Shown here piece after piece: positions 10,984-19,256 of a DNA stretch of 39,713 nt. Origin of the DNA: JABMRP01 sp964444795. Its GTDB lineage: Bacteria; Planctomycetota; Planctomycetia; Pirellulales; Thermoguttaceae. How positions within the stretch are numbered: the stretch's first letter is position 1; each line of letters opens with the position of its first letter. The DNA is taken from assembly GCA_964444795.1 (NCBI GenBank), contig CAYUIQ010000054.1, positions 1 to 39,713 of the forward strand, in the 5' to 3' direction. The position numbers and the translations under genes are program-made. The notes beneath the pieces were generated by a model. The model was not told the origin of the DNA. It did no database searches and worked only from the letters and a program-made list of their open reading frames with translations.

Positions 10984-11244
10984 TGAAGTTGCGGCTAAGT
11001 TTGTTCAGACAAAGAACCTAGGTCGATTCTAACCAGGCTGCCCACCGCTGTCAACGAAAAACCCCCAAACGATCCCCCGGTTGCCTCGCCGGCGAAGGGG
11101 CTGGGTCTGTGCGTGTAAGTCGTTGCATTAAAATGGGTTATGGCGTTGATGCCGCTCGCGCTGATAGGCCTCGTTCACGCTTCCGACATCCGGCGGTTTC
11201 CTCTCGGTCCGGCTCTAGGCTCATCGGGTCGCATGGACCGGTTT

Positions 11245-11305
11245 ATTGCACCGGTTTATTGCGCACGGACCTATTGCACCGATTCATTGCACAATTTCAT
11301 TGCAC
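11245..11305. repeat. Five tandem copies of an ATTGCRC motif at 13-15 bp spacing
   Basis: ATTGCAC or ATTGCGC begins at 11245, 11258, 11273, 11286 and 11299, giving steps of 13, 15, 13 and 13 bases. The bases around the core are also partly conserved (TT before most copies). The array lies about 165 bases upstream of the polA start. Confidence 0.8.
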
Positions 11306-11468
11306 AATGAACTCGATCATCCGCGAGGAACCGCTCCGGAGTTTTCAACCGCTTCTGGGCGTACTGTCCGCGTCTTGACAGTGGTCGAACGGCGAACATA
11401 GGATGAACGCCCGTTTGGCGCGGCGGCCAAACGGCTGTATCCCTTCTCCGATACTTGCTGGTAACACG

Positions 11469-14405
11469 ATGGCAAAGCGAGCGCGTCAACGGTCTCTCCC
11501 GGGAATGGAACCGGCGGAGGAAAGTCCCGAGCCACCACCATCGCCCGCACCGCCCCGCGCGGATTCTCCGCCATCGCCGCCTGACACACGTCCCGACGAT
11601 AATCGGCCGGGACCTGCAACGATTGCCACCGGACAGGCAGCCGCCATTTCCGCCGCGGAGACTAGTGCCCCCCCGGACACTCTCGCGGGTCAAACGGTCT
11701 ACGTTATCGACGCACATTCTCTGATTTACCAGGTTTTCCATGCCTTGCCGGAAATGACCAGTCCCTCCGGGGCGCCGGTGGGGGCCGTGTTTGGATTTGT
11801 CCGCGATCTGCTCTTCCTGCTGGAGTCGAAGCGGCCGGATTACCTCTTCTGTGCGTTCGACTTGCCGGGCAAGACCTTTCGCCACGAACTCTTCGATCAG
11901 TACAAGGCCGACCGGCCTCCCATGCCCGACGATCTGGCCCTGCAGATCGCCACGATTCGCGAGGTGCTCCAGGTGATGGGCGTGCCGGCGGTGGGGGTCG
12001 AATCGTTCGAGGCCGACGACGTGCTGGCCGCCATGGCCCGGGCGACCGACCGATTGGGTGGCCGGTGTCTGCTAGTCACCGGTGACAAGGACAGCCGGCA
12101 GTTGATCACCGATCGGGTCCAGGTTTACAACATTCGCAAGAACGAAGTCTTCGACCGCGAGCAGCTTCGGCAGGCATGGGGAATCCGCCCCGATCAGGTC
12201 GTCGACTTTCAGGCCCTCGTCGGCGACAAGGTCGACAACGTGCCCGGCGTTCCGCTCATCGGCCCGAAGCTGGCGCGCCAACTGCTCGAACAATTCGACA
12301 CGCTCGACGAAGTCCTCGACCATGCTGACGAGGTTTCGGGTAAGAAGCGCAAGGAGAACCTGAAGAACTACCGCGATCAGGCTCTGCTGAGCCGTAAGCT
12401 GGTTCGGCTTGACGACCAAGTACCGCTGGAGATCGATTGGCACGCCGGACGCGTGGAGCCGCCCGATTGCGAGCGACTCTTGCCCCTGTTTGCCGAGTTG
12501 GGATTCAACAGTCTGGCCGCGCGGGTCGAGGCGCTCGGCGGGGATGTCACCCCCAAAGTGCCGCCGATGAAGGTCGAATATCACCTGGTCGACACGCCCG
12601 AGGCACTCCGCGAGCTTGTCGCTCGACTGCGGCGGCAGCAGCGTATTTCGGTGGACACGGAAACGGTGTGCCCCGACACGGCGGTGGGCAACGTCTGGCC
12701 GCGCTGGGCGGAGATCGTCGGTCTGTCGTTTGCCTGGAACGAGACGGAGGGTTGGTATCTGCCGCTCCGCGGACCGCGGGGCCAGCGATGTCTCGAAACC
12801 GAGCCGGCGCTCGACGCGCTACGGCCCGTGCTGGAAGATCCGGACGTCGAGAAAGTGGGCCAGAATCTAAAGTACGAGATGATCGTGTTGCGCTCCGCGG
12901 GAATCGAACTGGCCGGCGTGGCGTTCGATACGATGGTGGCCAGCTACCTGCTCGACGCCGGGCAGCGAAACCACAATCTCGACGAGTTGGCCCGGCGCTA
13001 TCTCGATCATACGACGACCAAAATCTCCGCACTGATCGGCACCGGCAAGGAGCAGAAGCGGATGGACGAAGTGCCGGTCGAGCAGGTCGTCGACTACGCG
13101 GGCGAGGACGCCGTGATACCGCTTCGGCTTCGCCCAATATTGGCCGAGCGGCTCGCCGAGACCCATCTGGAGTCGCTGTACCGCGACGTCGAGTTGCCGG
13201 TGATCGAGGTGCTGGCCGAGTTGGAATCCAACGGTATCCAGGTCGACGTCGCGCGACTGGAGCAATTGAGCCGCCAATACGGCGATCGTATCGAGAAGCT
13301 TCAGGAGGAGATCCACGATCTGGCCGGGCATCCGCTGAACATCGCCTCGCCCAAGCAGCTTGCCAAGGTATTGTTCGAGGAACTCCACTTGCCGGTGGTG
13401 AAGAAGACCAAGACCGGCCCCAGCACCGACGCCGACGTGCTGGAGGAACTCGCCGGGCAGCACCCCCTGCCGGCCAAGATCATCGAGTACCGCCAGTACA
13501 TGAAACTGAAGAGCACCTACGTCGACGCCTTGCCGCGGATGGTCCATCCGCGAACCGGGCGGGTCCACGCCTCGTTCAACCAGGGCGTGACGGCCACGGG
13601 GCGGCTTAGTTCCAGCGATCCCAATTTGCAGAACATTCCCGTGCGGACCGACGCGGGGCGGGAGATCCGCTCGGCATTTGTGCCGGGCCACCCGGGGTGG
13701 GTCTTGCTGGCCGCCGATTACTCGCAGATCGAGTTGCGCGTGCTGGCCCACTTCTCCGGCGACGAGCAACTCCGCGATGCGTTTGCCCGAGGCCAGGACA
13801 TCCACTCGCGGGTGGCTGCCCAGGTTTACGGTGTCCCTCTGGAGGAGGTGACCTCCCCCATGCGGAGGCGGGCCAAGGCGGTCAATTTCGGGGTAATCTA
13901 TGGGCAAAGTGCCTTTGGCCTGGCCAAGCAGCTCGGCATCGACAAGGCGGAAGCGGCCAAGTTTATCGACAGCTATTTCGGGGGGTATCCACGGATCGAG
14001 GAATTCCTCGCCAGCGTACTGGCGGACTGCCGGAAGAATGGGTATGTTAGAACTATCCTCGGGCGTCGCCGGACGATACAGAGAGGACAAATCCGGTCGG
14101 ATACGGTGCGCCAAAAAAACCTCGTCGAGCGAACCGCCATCAATACCGTCATTCAGGGCTCGGCGGCGGATCTGATCAAACTTGCCATGATAGCCGTTCA
14201 TCGCCGGCTGCGACGGGAAACCCTTTCGGCCAGAATGTTGCTTCAGATTCACGACGAACTGGTCTTCGAAGTTCCTGCCAATGATGTCGAGACGCTCCGC
14301 GATCTGGTCGTCGAGGAGATGGTCGGTGTATTGAAGTTGGACGTGCCGTTGGTGGTCGATGTCAAGAGCGGACCCAATTGGGCCGACATGATACCGATTC
14401 CGTAG
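11469..14405 (+). CDS. polA: DNA polymerase I
   Basis: This protein of 978 residues carries all three PolA activities. After a Pro-rich leader of about 65 residues comes the 5'-3' exonuclease/flap domain (VYVIDAHSLIYQVF, VTGDKDSRQL, helix-hairpin-helix near GPKLARQL). The 3'-5' proofreading domain has intact motifs: Asp396 and Glu398 in SVDTETV, GQNLKYEM and DYAGEDA. The polymerase domain has motif A (ADYSQIELR, Asp750), motif B (RRRAKAVNFGVIYGQ) and motif C (IHDELVFEV, Asp929). The start at 11469 (MAKRARQRS) is preferred; an ATG 66 bases upstream is possible but abuts an AGG with no spacing. It acts in Okazaki fragment maturation and repair. It heads a run with coaE and rho. Confidence 0.97.
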   Translation: MAKRARQRSLPGMEPAEESPEPPPSPAPPRADSPPSPPDTRPDDNRPGPATIATGQAAAISAAETSAPPDTLAGQTVYVIDAHSLIYQVFHALPEMTSPSGAPVGAVFGFVRDLLFLLESKRPDYLFCAFDLPGKTFRHELFDQYKADRPPMPDDLALQIATIREVLQVMGVPAVGVESFEADDVLAAMARATDRLGGRCLLVTGDKDSRQLITDRVQVYNIRKNEVFDREQLRQAWGIRPDQVVDFQALVGDKVDNVPGVPLIGPKLARQLLEQFDTLDEVLDHADEVSGKKRKENLKNYRDQALLSRKLVRLDDQVPLEIDWHAGRVEPPDCERLLPLFAELGFNSLAARVEALGGDVTPKVPPMKVEYHLVDTPEALRELVARLRRQQRISVDTETVCPDTAVGNVWPRWAEIVGLSFAWNETEGWYLPLRGPRGQRCLETEPALDALRPVLEDPDVEKVGQNLKYEMIVLRSAGIELAGVAFDTMVASYLLDAGQRNHNLDELARRYLDHTTTKISALIGTGKEQKRMDEVPVEQVVDYAGEDAVIPLRLRPILAERLAETHLESLYRDVELPVIEVLAELESNGIQVDVARLEQLSRQYGDRIEKLQEEIHDLAGHPLNIASPKQLAKVLFEELHLPVVKKTKTGPSTDADVLEELAGQHPLPAKIIEYRQYMKLKSTYVDALPRMVHPRTGRVHASFNQGVTATGRLSSSDPNLQNIPVRTDAGREIRSAFVPGHPGWVLLAADYSQIELRVLAHFSGDEQLRDAFARGQDIHSRVAAQVYGVPLEEVTSPMRRRAKAVNFGVIYGQSAFGLAKQLGIDKAEAAKFIDSYFGGYPRIEEFLASVLADCRKNGYVRTILGRRRTIQRGQIRSDTVRQKNLVERTAINTVIQGSAADLIKLAMIAVHRRLRRETLSARMLLQIHDELVFEVPANDVETLRDLVVEEMVGVLKLDVPLVVDVKSGPNWADMIPIP

Positions 14406-14422
14406 GAGACATAACCGATCGA

Positions 14423-15031
14423 ATGAAGACGATGCGGGTGATCGGTCTGTTGGGTGGCGTGGCAAGTGGTAAGAGTACGGTCGCTCGATATTTGGCGGCG
14501 ATGGGGGCCGCGGTCCTCGACGCCGATCGAGCGGGACACGAGGTGTTGCGATTACCCCGGATCGAAGCGGCCGCGCGCCAACGCTGGGGAGATCGAGTTT
14601 TGCGGCACGACGGGCGGATCGATCGAAGCCGTTTGGCGGAAATCGTGTTTGTCGATTCACCCGCCGGTAAAGGCGAAAGAAAGTACCTGGAGGAGTTGAC
14701 CCACCCGGAAATCGAGCGCTTGCTTCGTCGGCAGGCCGAGGAGTTGTCGGCCGCCGGAACCGAGGTGGCCGTGCTCGACGCACCCTTGTTGCTGGAAGCC
14801 GGCTGGGAGAGACTCTGCGATCGGCTGATATACGTCGAGGCGCCGCGCGAGGCGCGTCGGGACAGGGCATTGAGACGAGGTTGGACTGAGGAGGAATTTG
14901 ACGCTCGTGAGGGCGCCCAGGAATCGCTGGATTCCAAAAGAGAGCGTGCCGATGTGATAGTAGACACCTCCGGGTCGCTTGGGTCGACCCGTGCTCGGAC
15001 CGAGCAGATTTGGCACTCCCTTTTCCCTTGA
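14423..15031 (+). CDS. coaE: Dephospho-CoA kinase
   Basis: This enzyme phosphorylates the 3'-hydroxyl of dephospho-CoA, the last step of CoA synthesis. The 202-residue protein has the P-loop GGVASGKST (Lys17), the DADRAGHEV segment that follows it in the family, and the lid-region motifs VLDAPLLLEAGW and VYVEAP-like IYVEAPREARRDR. Length is normal for the family. It begins 17 bases after the polA stop; GGAG overlaps the polA end. A second ATG at 14432 is an alternative start. The polA-coaE pairing fits a co-transcribed unit. Confidence 0.95.
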   Translation: MKTMRVIGLLGGVASGKSTVARYLAAMGAAVLDADRAGHEVLRLPRIEAAARQRWGDRVLRHDGRIDRSRLAEIVFVDSPAGKGERKYLEELTHPEIERLLRRQAEELSAAGTEVAVLDAPLLLEAGWERLCDRLIYVEAPREARRDRALRRGWTEEEFDAREGAQESLDSKRERADVIVDTSGSLGSTRARTEQIWHSLFP

Positions 15032-15245
15032 TTCCTTCCCTCGCCGCCCCCCAGGCGCTCCCGGTCCATATCCACCACCGGCAAACGATCCACTTTTCCA
15101 GGCGACACCCCACCGCACCACGACATTCCCAACCATTGCGAGACGCAGACTCGTTTCCGCAGCCATTTCGAAGAGGCCAACCTTCATCCTCCCGTCGGCA
15201 CCCTCCGTGTGCCGGCCCGCGATTCATTTCAGGAGTATCCCGACC
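15032..15245 (+). promoter_or_regulatory. Rho leader region
   Basis: This 214-base gap precedes rho and is C-rich on the plus strand with few G residues for much of its length (about 15040-15220). C-rich, unstructured RNA of this type is what Rho binds, and rho genes in other bacteria are autoregulated through such leaders. The role here is inferred from composition. AGGAG at 15231-15235 is the rho ribosome-binding site. Confidence 0.4.
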
Positions 15246-16697
15246 ATGCCACAGAAACACGGGACCAAGTCCACGCGGTCGTCCCGCGCCCAAGACGCAA
15301 CCGTCTCGTCCGGCGATATCGAGCCCGACGGCGTCGATAGCGAACCGCTCTCGCTGGCCGAGGAGCTGGTTTCCGAGGGCCGGAACGTCGCCGAAGACAT
15401 TCACGACCGCTACGAGCGCATCAAGCAGGAAGGCGATACGAACATCGCCGAATTGCAGAGGATGTCGATGGGCGAATTGATCGAGCAGGCCCGCGACGCG
15501 AAGCTGCAAGATTGCACCGGCATCAAGAAACAAGACCTGATCTTCCGGATCCTCAAGGAACGGGTGAAGCTCAACGGGCTGATGTTCGGCGAGGGGACCC
15601 TCGAGGTGCTGCCCGACGGGTTCGGGTTCCTGCGAAGCCCCGACTACCACTACCTCTCCTGCCCCGACGACATCTACGTTTCGCCGAGCCAGATCCGGCG
15701 GTTCGGACTGCGCACCGGGGCGACCGTTTCAGGACAAATCCGGCCTCCCAAAGAGAACGAACGGTACTTTGCCCTGTTGCGCGTCGAGGCGATCAACTTC
15801 CAGGATCCCAACCTCCAGGCCGAGAAGGTCTTCTTCGACGATCTCACGCCCTTGCACCCCGACGCCCGCGTGATGCTCGAGGCCGACGACGGCGACATCA
15901 ACATGCGGGTGGTCGATTTGATCGCTCCGATCGGTTTCGGGCAGCGGGGGCTGATCGTCTCTCCGCCGCGTGCCGGGAAGACGATCCTGTTGCAGAAGAT
16001 GGCCCAGGCGGCCATCTCGAACTTCCCCGACCTCTACGTCATCATGCTCCTGATCGACGAGCGGCCCGAGGAAGTGACCGACATGGAGCGGCAGGTCAAA
16101 GGGCCCAACTGCGAAGTAATCAGCTCCACCTTCGACGAGCCGGCCTCCCGCCATATCCAGGTGGCCGAGATGGTCAGTGAGAAGGCCAAACGGATGGTCG
16201 AATACGGCCACGACGTGATCATCTTTCTCGATTCGATTACCCGGCTTGCCCGGGCGTGGAACAGCGAGTGTCCCAACTCCGGGAAGATTCTCTCCGGCGG
16301 CATCGACGCCAACGCCATGCAGCGCCCCAAGCGTTTCTTCGGCGCCGCGCGAAAAGTCGAGGAGGGTGGCTCTCTGACGATTGTCGCCACCGCGCTGGTC
16401 GACACGGGAAGCCGCATGGACGAAGTGATCTTCGAGGAGTTCAAAGGGACGGGCAACATGGAGTTGGTGCTCGATCGGCGCCTGGTCGATAAGCGGATCT
16501 GGCCGGCCATCGATATCAACGGCAGCGGGACCCGGCGCGAGGAGATGCTGATGGATCCCGAGGAGCACCGGCGCGTTTGCGTGCTGCGGCGCGTGCTCAA
16601 CGACATGAACCCGCCCGACGCGATGGAGTTGATGGTCACCCGGCTGGAGAAGACGAAGACCAATGCCGAATTTCTCATGAGCATGAACATGAAGTAG
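15246..16697 (+). CDS. rho: Transcription termination factor Rho
   Basis: This ATP-driven hexameric RNA translocase ends transcription at Rho-dependent sites. The 483-residue protein has an N-terminal acidic extension of about 65 residues and a Rho N-terminal helical segment (MSMGELIEQARDAKLQD). The cold-shock-like RNA-binding domain (EVLPDGFGFLRSPDYHYL, DDIYVSPSQIRRFGLR) and the RecA-like motor follow. The motor has Walker A SPPRAGKT (Lys245), DERPEEVTDM, and Walker B VIIFLDSITRLARA. AGGAG ten bases before the ATG at 15246 supports this start. The gene ends four bases before ribH. Confidence 0.97.
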   Translation: MPQKHGTKSTRSSRAQDATVSSGDIEPDGVDSEPLSLAEELVSEGRNVAEDIHDRYERIKQEGDTNIAELQRMSMGELIEQARDAKLQDCTGIKKQDLIFRILKERVKLNGLMFGEGTLEVLPDGFGFLRSPDYHYLSCPDDIYVSPSQIRRFGLRTGATVSGQIRPPKENERYFALLRVEAINFQDPNLQAEKVFFDDLTPLHPDARVMLEADDGDINMRVVDLIAPIGFGQRGLIVSPPRAGKTILLQKMAQAAISNFPDLYVIMLLIDERPEEVTDMERQVKGPNCEVISSTFDEPASRHIQVAEMVSEKAKRMVEYGHDVIIFLDSITRLARAWNSECPNSGKILSGGIDANAMQRPKRFFGAARKVEEGGSLTIVATALVDTGSRMDEVIFEEFKGTGNMELVLDRRLVDKRIWPAIDINGSGTRREEMLMDPEEHRRVCVLRRVLNDMNPPDAMELMVTRLEKTKTNAEFLMSMNMK

Positions 16698-16701
16698 GAC
16701 C

Positions 16702-17223
16702 GTGACGAACACATACGAAGGAAAGATCACCCGCTGCGACGGCCGATTTGCCATCGTCGTGGCGCGTTTTAACGACACGATTACCACCCGGCTGCTCGAA
16801 GGGGCCGTCGAGACGCTCACCCGGCACGGCATCTCCCAAGAGCAGATCGACGTGGCCTGGGTACCCGGGGCGTTCGAACTTCCCACCGTGGCCGAGCGGT
16901 TAGCCGCCTCGGGAGGTTACGCCGCGGTGATCTGCTTGGGCTGCGTCATTCGCGGCGAGACGACCCACGACCAGCACATCAACCAATCGATCAGCCGGGC
17001 GTTCGCCGAGATGGGCGTGCGTCACGGCCTGCCCGTCCTTTTCGGCGTGCTCACCTGCAATTCGCTCGAACAGGCGAATGCCCGCAGTGGCGGCGACGCG
17101 GGAAGCCGGGGTAAAGACCGGCCCGACAGCCGTATCGGCAACAAGGGCAGCGACTGTGCCGAAGCGGCTCTGGAGATGGTCGATTTGATGAAGAAACTTC
17201 CCCCCGACCAGGTCGCTTTTTAG
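16702..17223 (+). CDS. ribH: 6,7-dimethyl-8-ribityllumazine synthase
   Basis: This enzyme condenses 5-amino-6-ribitylaminouracil with dihydroxybutanone phosphate, the penultimate step of riboflavin synthesis. The 173-residue protein shows ARFNDTITTRLLEGA, VPGAFELP and CLGCVIRGETTHDQH, with His89 as the usual general acid. Translation starts at a GTG four bases after the rho stop, so expression is probably coupled. Compared with the usual FGVLT-N-xEQA-xxRAG-xKAGNKG segment, this protein has roughly 12 extra residues (about 133-145) just before NKG, close to the phosphate-binding region. Confidence 0.95.
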   Translation: MTNTYEGKITRCDGRFAIVVARFNDTITTRLLEGAVETLTRHGISQEQIDVAWVPGAFELPTVAERLAASGGYAAVICLGCVIRGETTHDQHINQSISRAFAEMGVRHGLPVLFGVLTCNSLEQANARSGGDAGSRGKDRPDSRIGNKGSDCAEAALEMVDLMKKLPPDQVAF

Positions 17224-17224
17224 T

Positions 17225-17632
17225 ATGTCCCGTAGAAGCCGTGCCCGTGAAATCGCACTCCAGGTCCTCTTTCAGGACGATCTCAACCCTCGCAATAATC
17301 CGGCGGTGGCCGACGATCTTCTGCGCCGGCGGCTCCGCAGGCCCGAGCTGATCGAGTTCGCCCGGATCTTGGTGGCCGGCGTACGCGGAAACCGCGAGGC
17401 GTTGGACGAGCTGATCGCCCAAACCGCCCAGAACTGGACGCTCGGGCGGATTGCGCCGACCGACCGCAACGTCCTGCGGCTCGGTGCGTACGAAATCATT
17501 CATTCCGACACGCCCGACCGCGTGGCCGTCGACGAAGCGGTCAATCTGGCCAAACGCTACGGTACGGCGCAGTCGGGTAAGTTTGTCAACGGCATCCTCG
17601 ACCGCCTGATGCACGCCAACCAAGACCAGTAG
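17225..17632 (+). CDS. nusB: Transcription antitermination factor NusB
   Basis: This 135-residue, all-helical protein binds boxA RNA with NusE (S10) in rRNA antitermination complexes. The family signature is clear: SRRSRAREIALQVLFQDD at the start, then IAPTDRNVLRLGAYEI, VAVDEAVNLAKRYG and GKFVNGILDRL. It begins one base after the ribH stop. A ribH-nusB pairing is widespread in bacteria. Finding rho in the same run puts two termination/antitermination factors in one probable transcript. Confidence 0.97.
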   Translation: MSRRSRAREIALQVLFQDDLNPRNNPAVADDLLRRRLRRPELIEFARILVAGVRGNREALDELIAQTAQNWTLGRIAPTDRNVLRLGAYEIIHSDTPDRVAVDEAVNLAKRYGTAQSGKFVNGILDRLMHANQDQ

Positions 17633-17639
17633 AGAAACC

Positions 17640-18563
17640 ATGGGCCTTTTCGATAAATTCAAGCAAGGTCTGAAGAAGACCACGCAACTGCTGAAAACCG
17701 ACGTCCGCGACCTCTTCAAGAGCGAAGGCCGGTTGGTCGACGACCGGTTCATCGAGGAACTGTTCGATATGTTGGTCAAGACCGACATGGGCGTGCAGGC
17801 CGGGCAGGCGACCGTCGATGAGATCGACGCCGCCCATCGCGGCCGCAAGATCGAAATGGCCGAGATCATCGAGGGCGTGAAGACCAAGCTCAAGGAACTG
17901 GTCCAGCAGCCGGCCGAGCCGATCCAGTTTGCCGCCGAAGGTCCGACGGTCATCATGGTGGCCGGCGTGAACGGTTGCGGCAAAACCACCTCGATCGCCA
18001 AACTCGCTCACATGTTCATCGCCGACGGCAAGAAAGTCGTGCTGGGGGCGGCCGATACCTTTCGCGCCGCCGCGGTCGAGCAGTTGACCATCTGGTCCGG
18101 GCGGTTGGGAGCCGAGATCGTCACCGGCCCGCCCAGTTGCGATCCGGCCAGCGTGGCCCATCGAGCGGTGGCCCAGGCCGTGGAGTCGGGGGCCGACATT
18201 TGTATCGTCGATACGGCCGGACGGCTGCAGACGCAGCAGAACCTGATGCAGCAGTTGACGAAGATCCATCGCGTGTTGGGCAAGCAAATTCCCGAGGCGC
18301 CCCACGAAGTGCTGCTGGTGCTCGACGCCACGACCGGCCAAAACGGCATCAGCCAGGCCTCGCATTTCACCGAAGCGGTCAACTGCACGGGCATCGTCCT
18401 GGCCAAGCTCGACGGCACCGCCAAGGGCGGCGTGGTCGTGGCCATCCGCCAGCAAGTCGGCCTGCCGGTGAAGTACATCGGCGTCGGCGAACAGGCCGAA
18501 GACCTGGCGCTGTTCGAGCCCAACCCCTTCGTCGACGCCCTGTTCGAGGAAGTCGGCGGGTAG
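17640..18563 (+). CDS. ftsY: Signal recognition particle receptor FtsY
   Basis: This SRP-family GTPase docks ribosome-SRP complexes at the inner membrane. The 307-residue protein has a four-helix N domain (1-95) and a G domain with GVNGCGKTTSIAKLA (Lys115), DTFRAAAVEQL, DTAGRLQTQQNLM, LDGTAKGG and GVGEQAEDL. The acidic A domain seen in E. coli FtsY is missing; the protein starts directly with MGLFDKFKQGLKKT, an amphipathic membrane-targeting helix. It follows nusB by seven bases and closes the housekeeping run. Confidence 0.96.
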   Translation: MGLFDKFKQGLKKTTQLLKTDVRDLFKSEGRLVDDRFIEELFDMLVKTDMGVQAGQATVDEIDAAHRGRKIEMAEIIEGVKTKLKELVQQPAEPIQFAAEGPTVIMVAGVNGCGKTTSIAKLAHMFIADGKKVVLGAADTFRAAAVEQLTIWSGRLGAEIVTGPPSCDPASVAHRAVAQAVESGADICIVDTAGRLQTQQNLMQQLTKIHRVLGKQIPEAPHEVLLVLDATTGQNGISQASHFTEAVNCTGIVLAKLDGTAKGGVVVAIRQQVGLPVKYIGVGEQAEDLALFEPNPFVDALFEEVGG

Positions 18564-18564
18564 T

Positions 18565-18610
18565 CCGGGCACTCGTGCCCGACGTTGTGTAGCTACGGTC
18601 GCCAGACCGT
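18565..18610 (+). repeat. Two adjacent short hairpins after ftsY
   Basis: CGGGCAC/GTGCCCG (18566-18581, two-base loop) and ACGGTC/GACCGT (18595-18610, four-base loop) stand in the gap after the ftsY stop. Neither is followed by a T-run, so they are weak candidates for a terminator; they resemble short dispersed palindromes. Confidence 0.5.
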
Positions 18611-18696
18611 GGGCCGAATTGCATTCCATTTTCCTTCTCCCGAATGACTGGGCGCGATCGCTGTTGACTTCATCACTTCTAAAGGAGCCCCACGTC

Positions 18697-19044
18697 ATGC
18701 CGGACGTACCCTGGGTGCAAGAGTTCCCCGGCGATATCACGGTGTGTGATGCCGAAGGCGTCATCCTGGAACTGAACGACGGTGCCGCGGAGACCTTTGC
18801 GAAGGACGGCGGCCGTGAGCTAATCGGCACGAACTTGCTGGATTGCCATCCCGAGCCGTCGCGGACCAAGCTGAAAGAACTGCTCGCATCCGGTCGGGTC
18901 AACGCCTACACCATCGAGAAGGACGGCGCGAAGAAGCTCATCTACCAGACGCCCTGGTACGAGAACGGCCAGTATCGCGGTCTGGTCGAAGTGACGTTGC
19001 CGTTGCCTGATCCATTACCGCACTTCGTCCGGGACAGTACATGA
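18697..19044 (+). CDS. Single PAS-domain protein
   Basis: This 115-residue protein is one PAS-like sensor domain and nothing else. ITVCDAEGVILELNDGAAETF is the typical PAS strand-turn-strand-helix opening, and YTIEKDGAKKLIYQTPWYENGQYRGLVEVTLPL spread over two stretches (about 70-105) forms the later strands. The start has a very strong site, AAAGGAG at 18681-18687, nine bases before the ATG. A conserved-looking LLDCHPEPS segment sits where PAS domains bind cofactors. No output domain is attached, so it probably binds a ligand or partner. It stands between ftsY and a PEP-CTERM gene. Confidence 0.75.
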   Translation: MPDVPWVQEFPGDITVCDAEGVILELNDGAAETFAKDGGRELIGTNLLDCHPEPSRTKLKELLASGRVNAYTIEKDGAKKLIYQTPWYENGQYRGLVEVTLPLPDPLPHFVRDST

Positions 19045-19083
19045 GAAACAATGGAGAAACAATGGGGGAAGAAGTCTGGGGTC

Positions 19084-19147
19084 AGTGATTTCTCGAAGGA
19101 ATTGTTGGTGTTTTTGGTAAAATCACGATTTCTTGCGAGAAATTACT
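19084..19147. repeat. 12-bp inverted repeat around an AT-richer core
   Basis: AGTGATTTCTCG (19084-19095) and CGAGAAATTACT (19136-19147) are complementary except one position, with a 40-base spacer that itself holds AAATC-AC-GATTT. The segment is clearly less GC-rich than its surroundings. It may be a remnant of a small mobile element or a regulatory hairpin upstream of the PEP-CTERM gene. Confidence 0.5.
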
Positions 19148-19256
19148 TTCCTTCCCAGGAGCGCGTAGGCATACTGGGGGATATGCCGTTCGGGCCAGTC
19201 GTCCGGTATGGGTCGGGCCACGAACGGGTAGGCCTCTGCACCTGGGAGTCTGATCC

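Larger units (their letters stand above)
10881..11468. other. Divergent intergenic region between the coiled-coil gene and polA
   Basis: This gap of 588 bases holds the 5' regions of two divergent genes. It contains a perfect 16-bp palindrome near the left gene and a five-copy short repeat array near polA, both listed separately. Open frames in it (for example 11109-11378 on the plus strand) lack a ribosome-binding site and recognisable composition, so I treat it as regulatory DNA. Confidence 0.6.

Noticed and set aside
11109..11378. 89-residue open frame upstream of polA
   Set aside because: It runs through the short tandem repeats, has no ribosome-binding site and no recognisable domain.
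12867..15650. 927-residue minus-strand open frame opposite polA, coaE and rho
   Set aside because: The opposite strand encodes three unmistakable housekeeping proteins, and the antisense translation has no recognisable fold.
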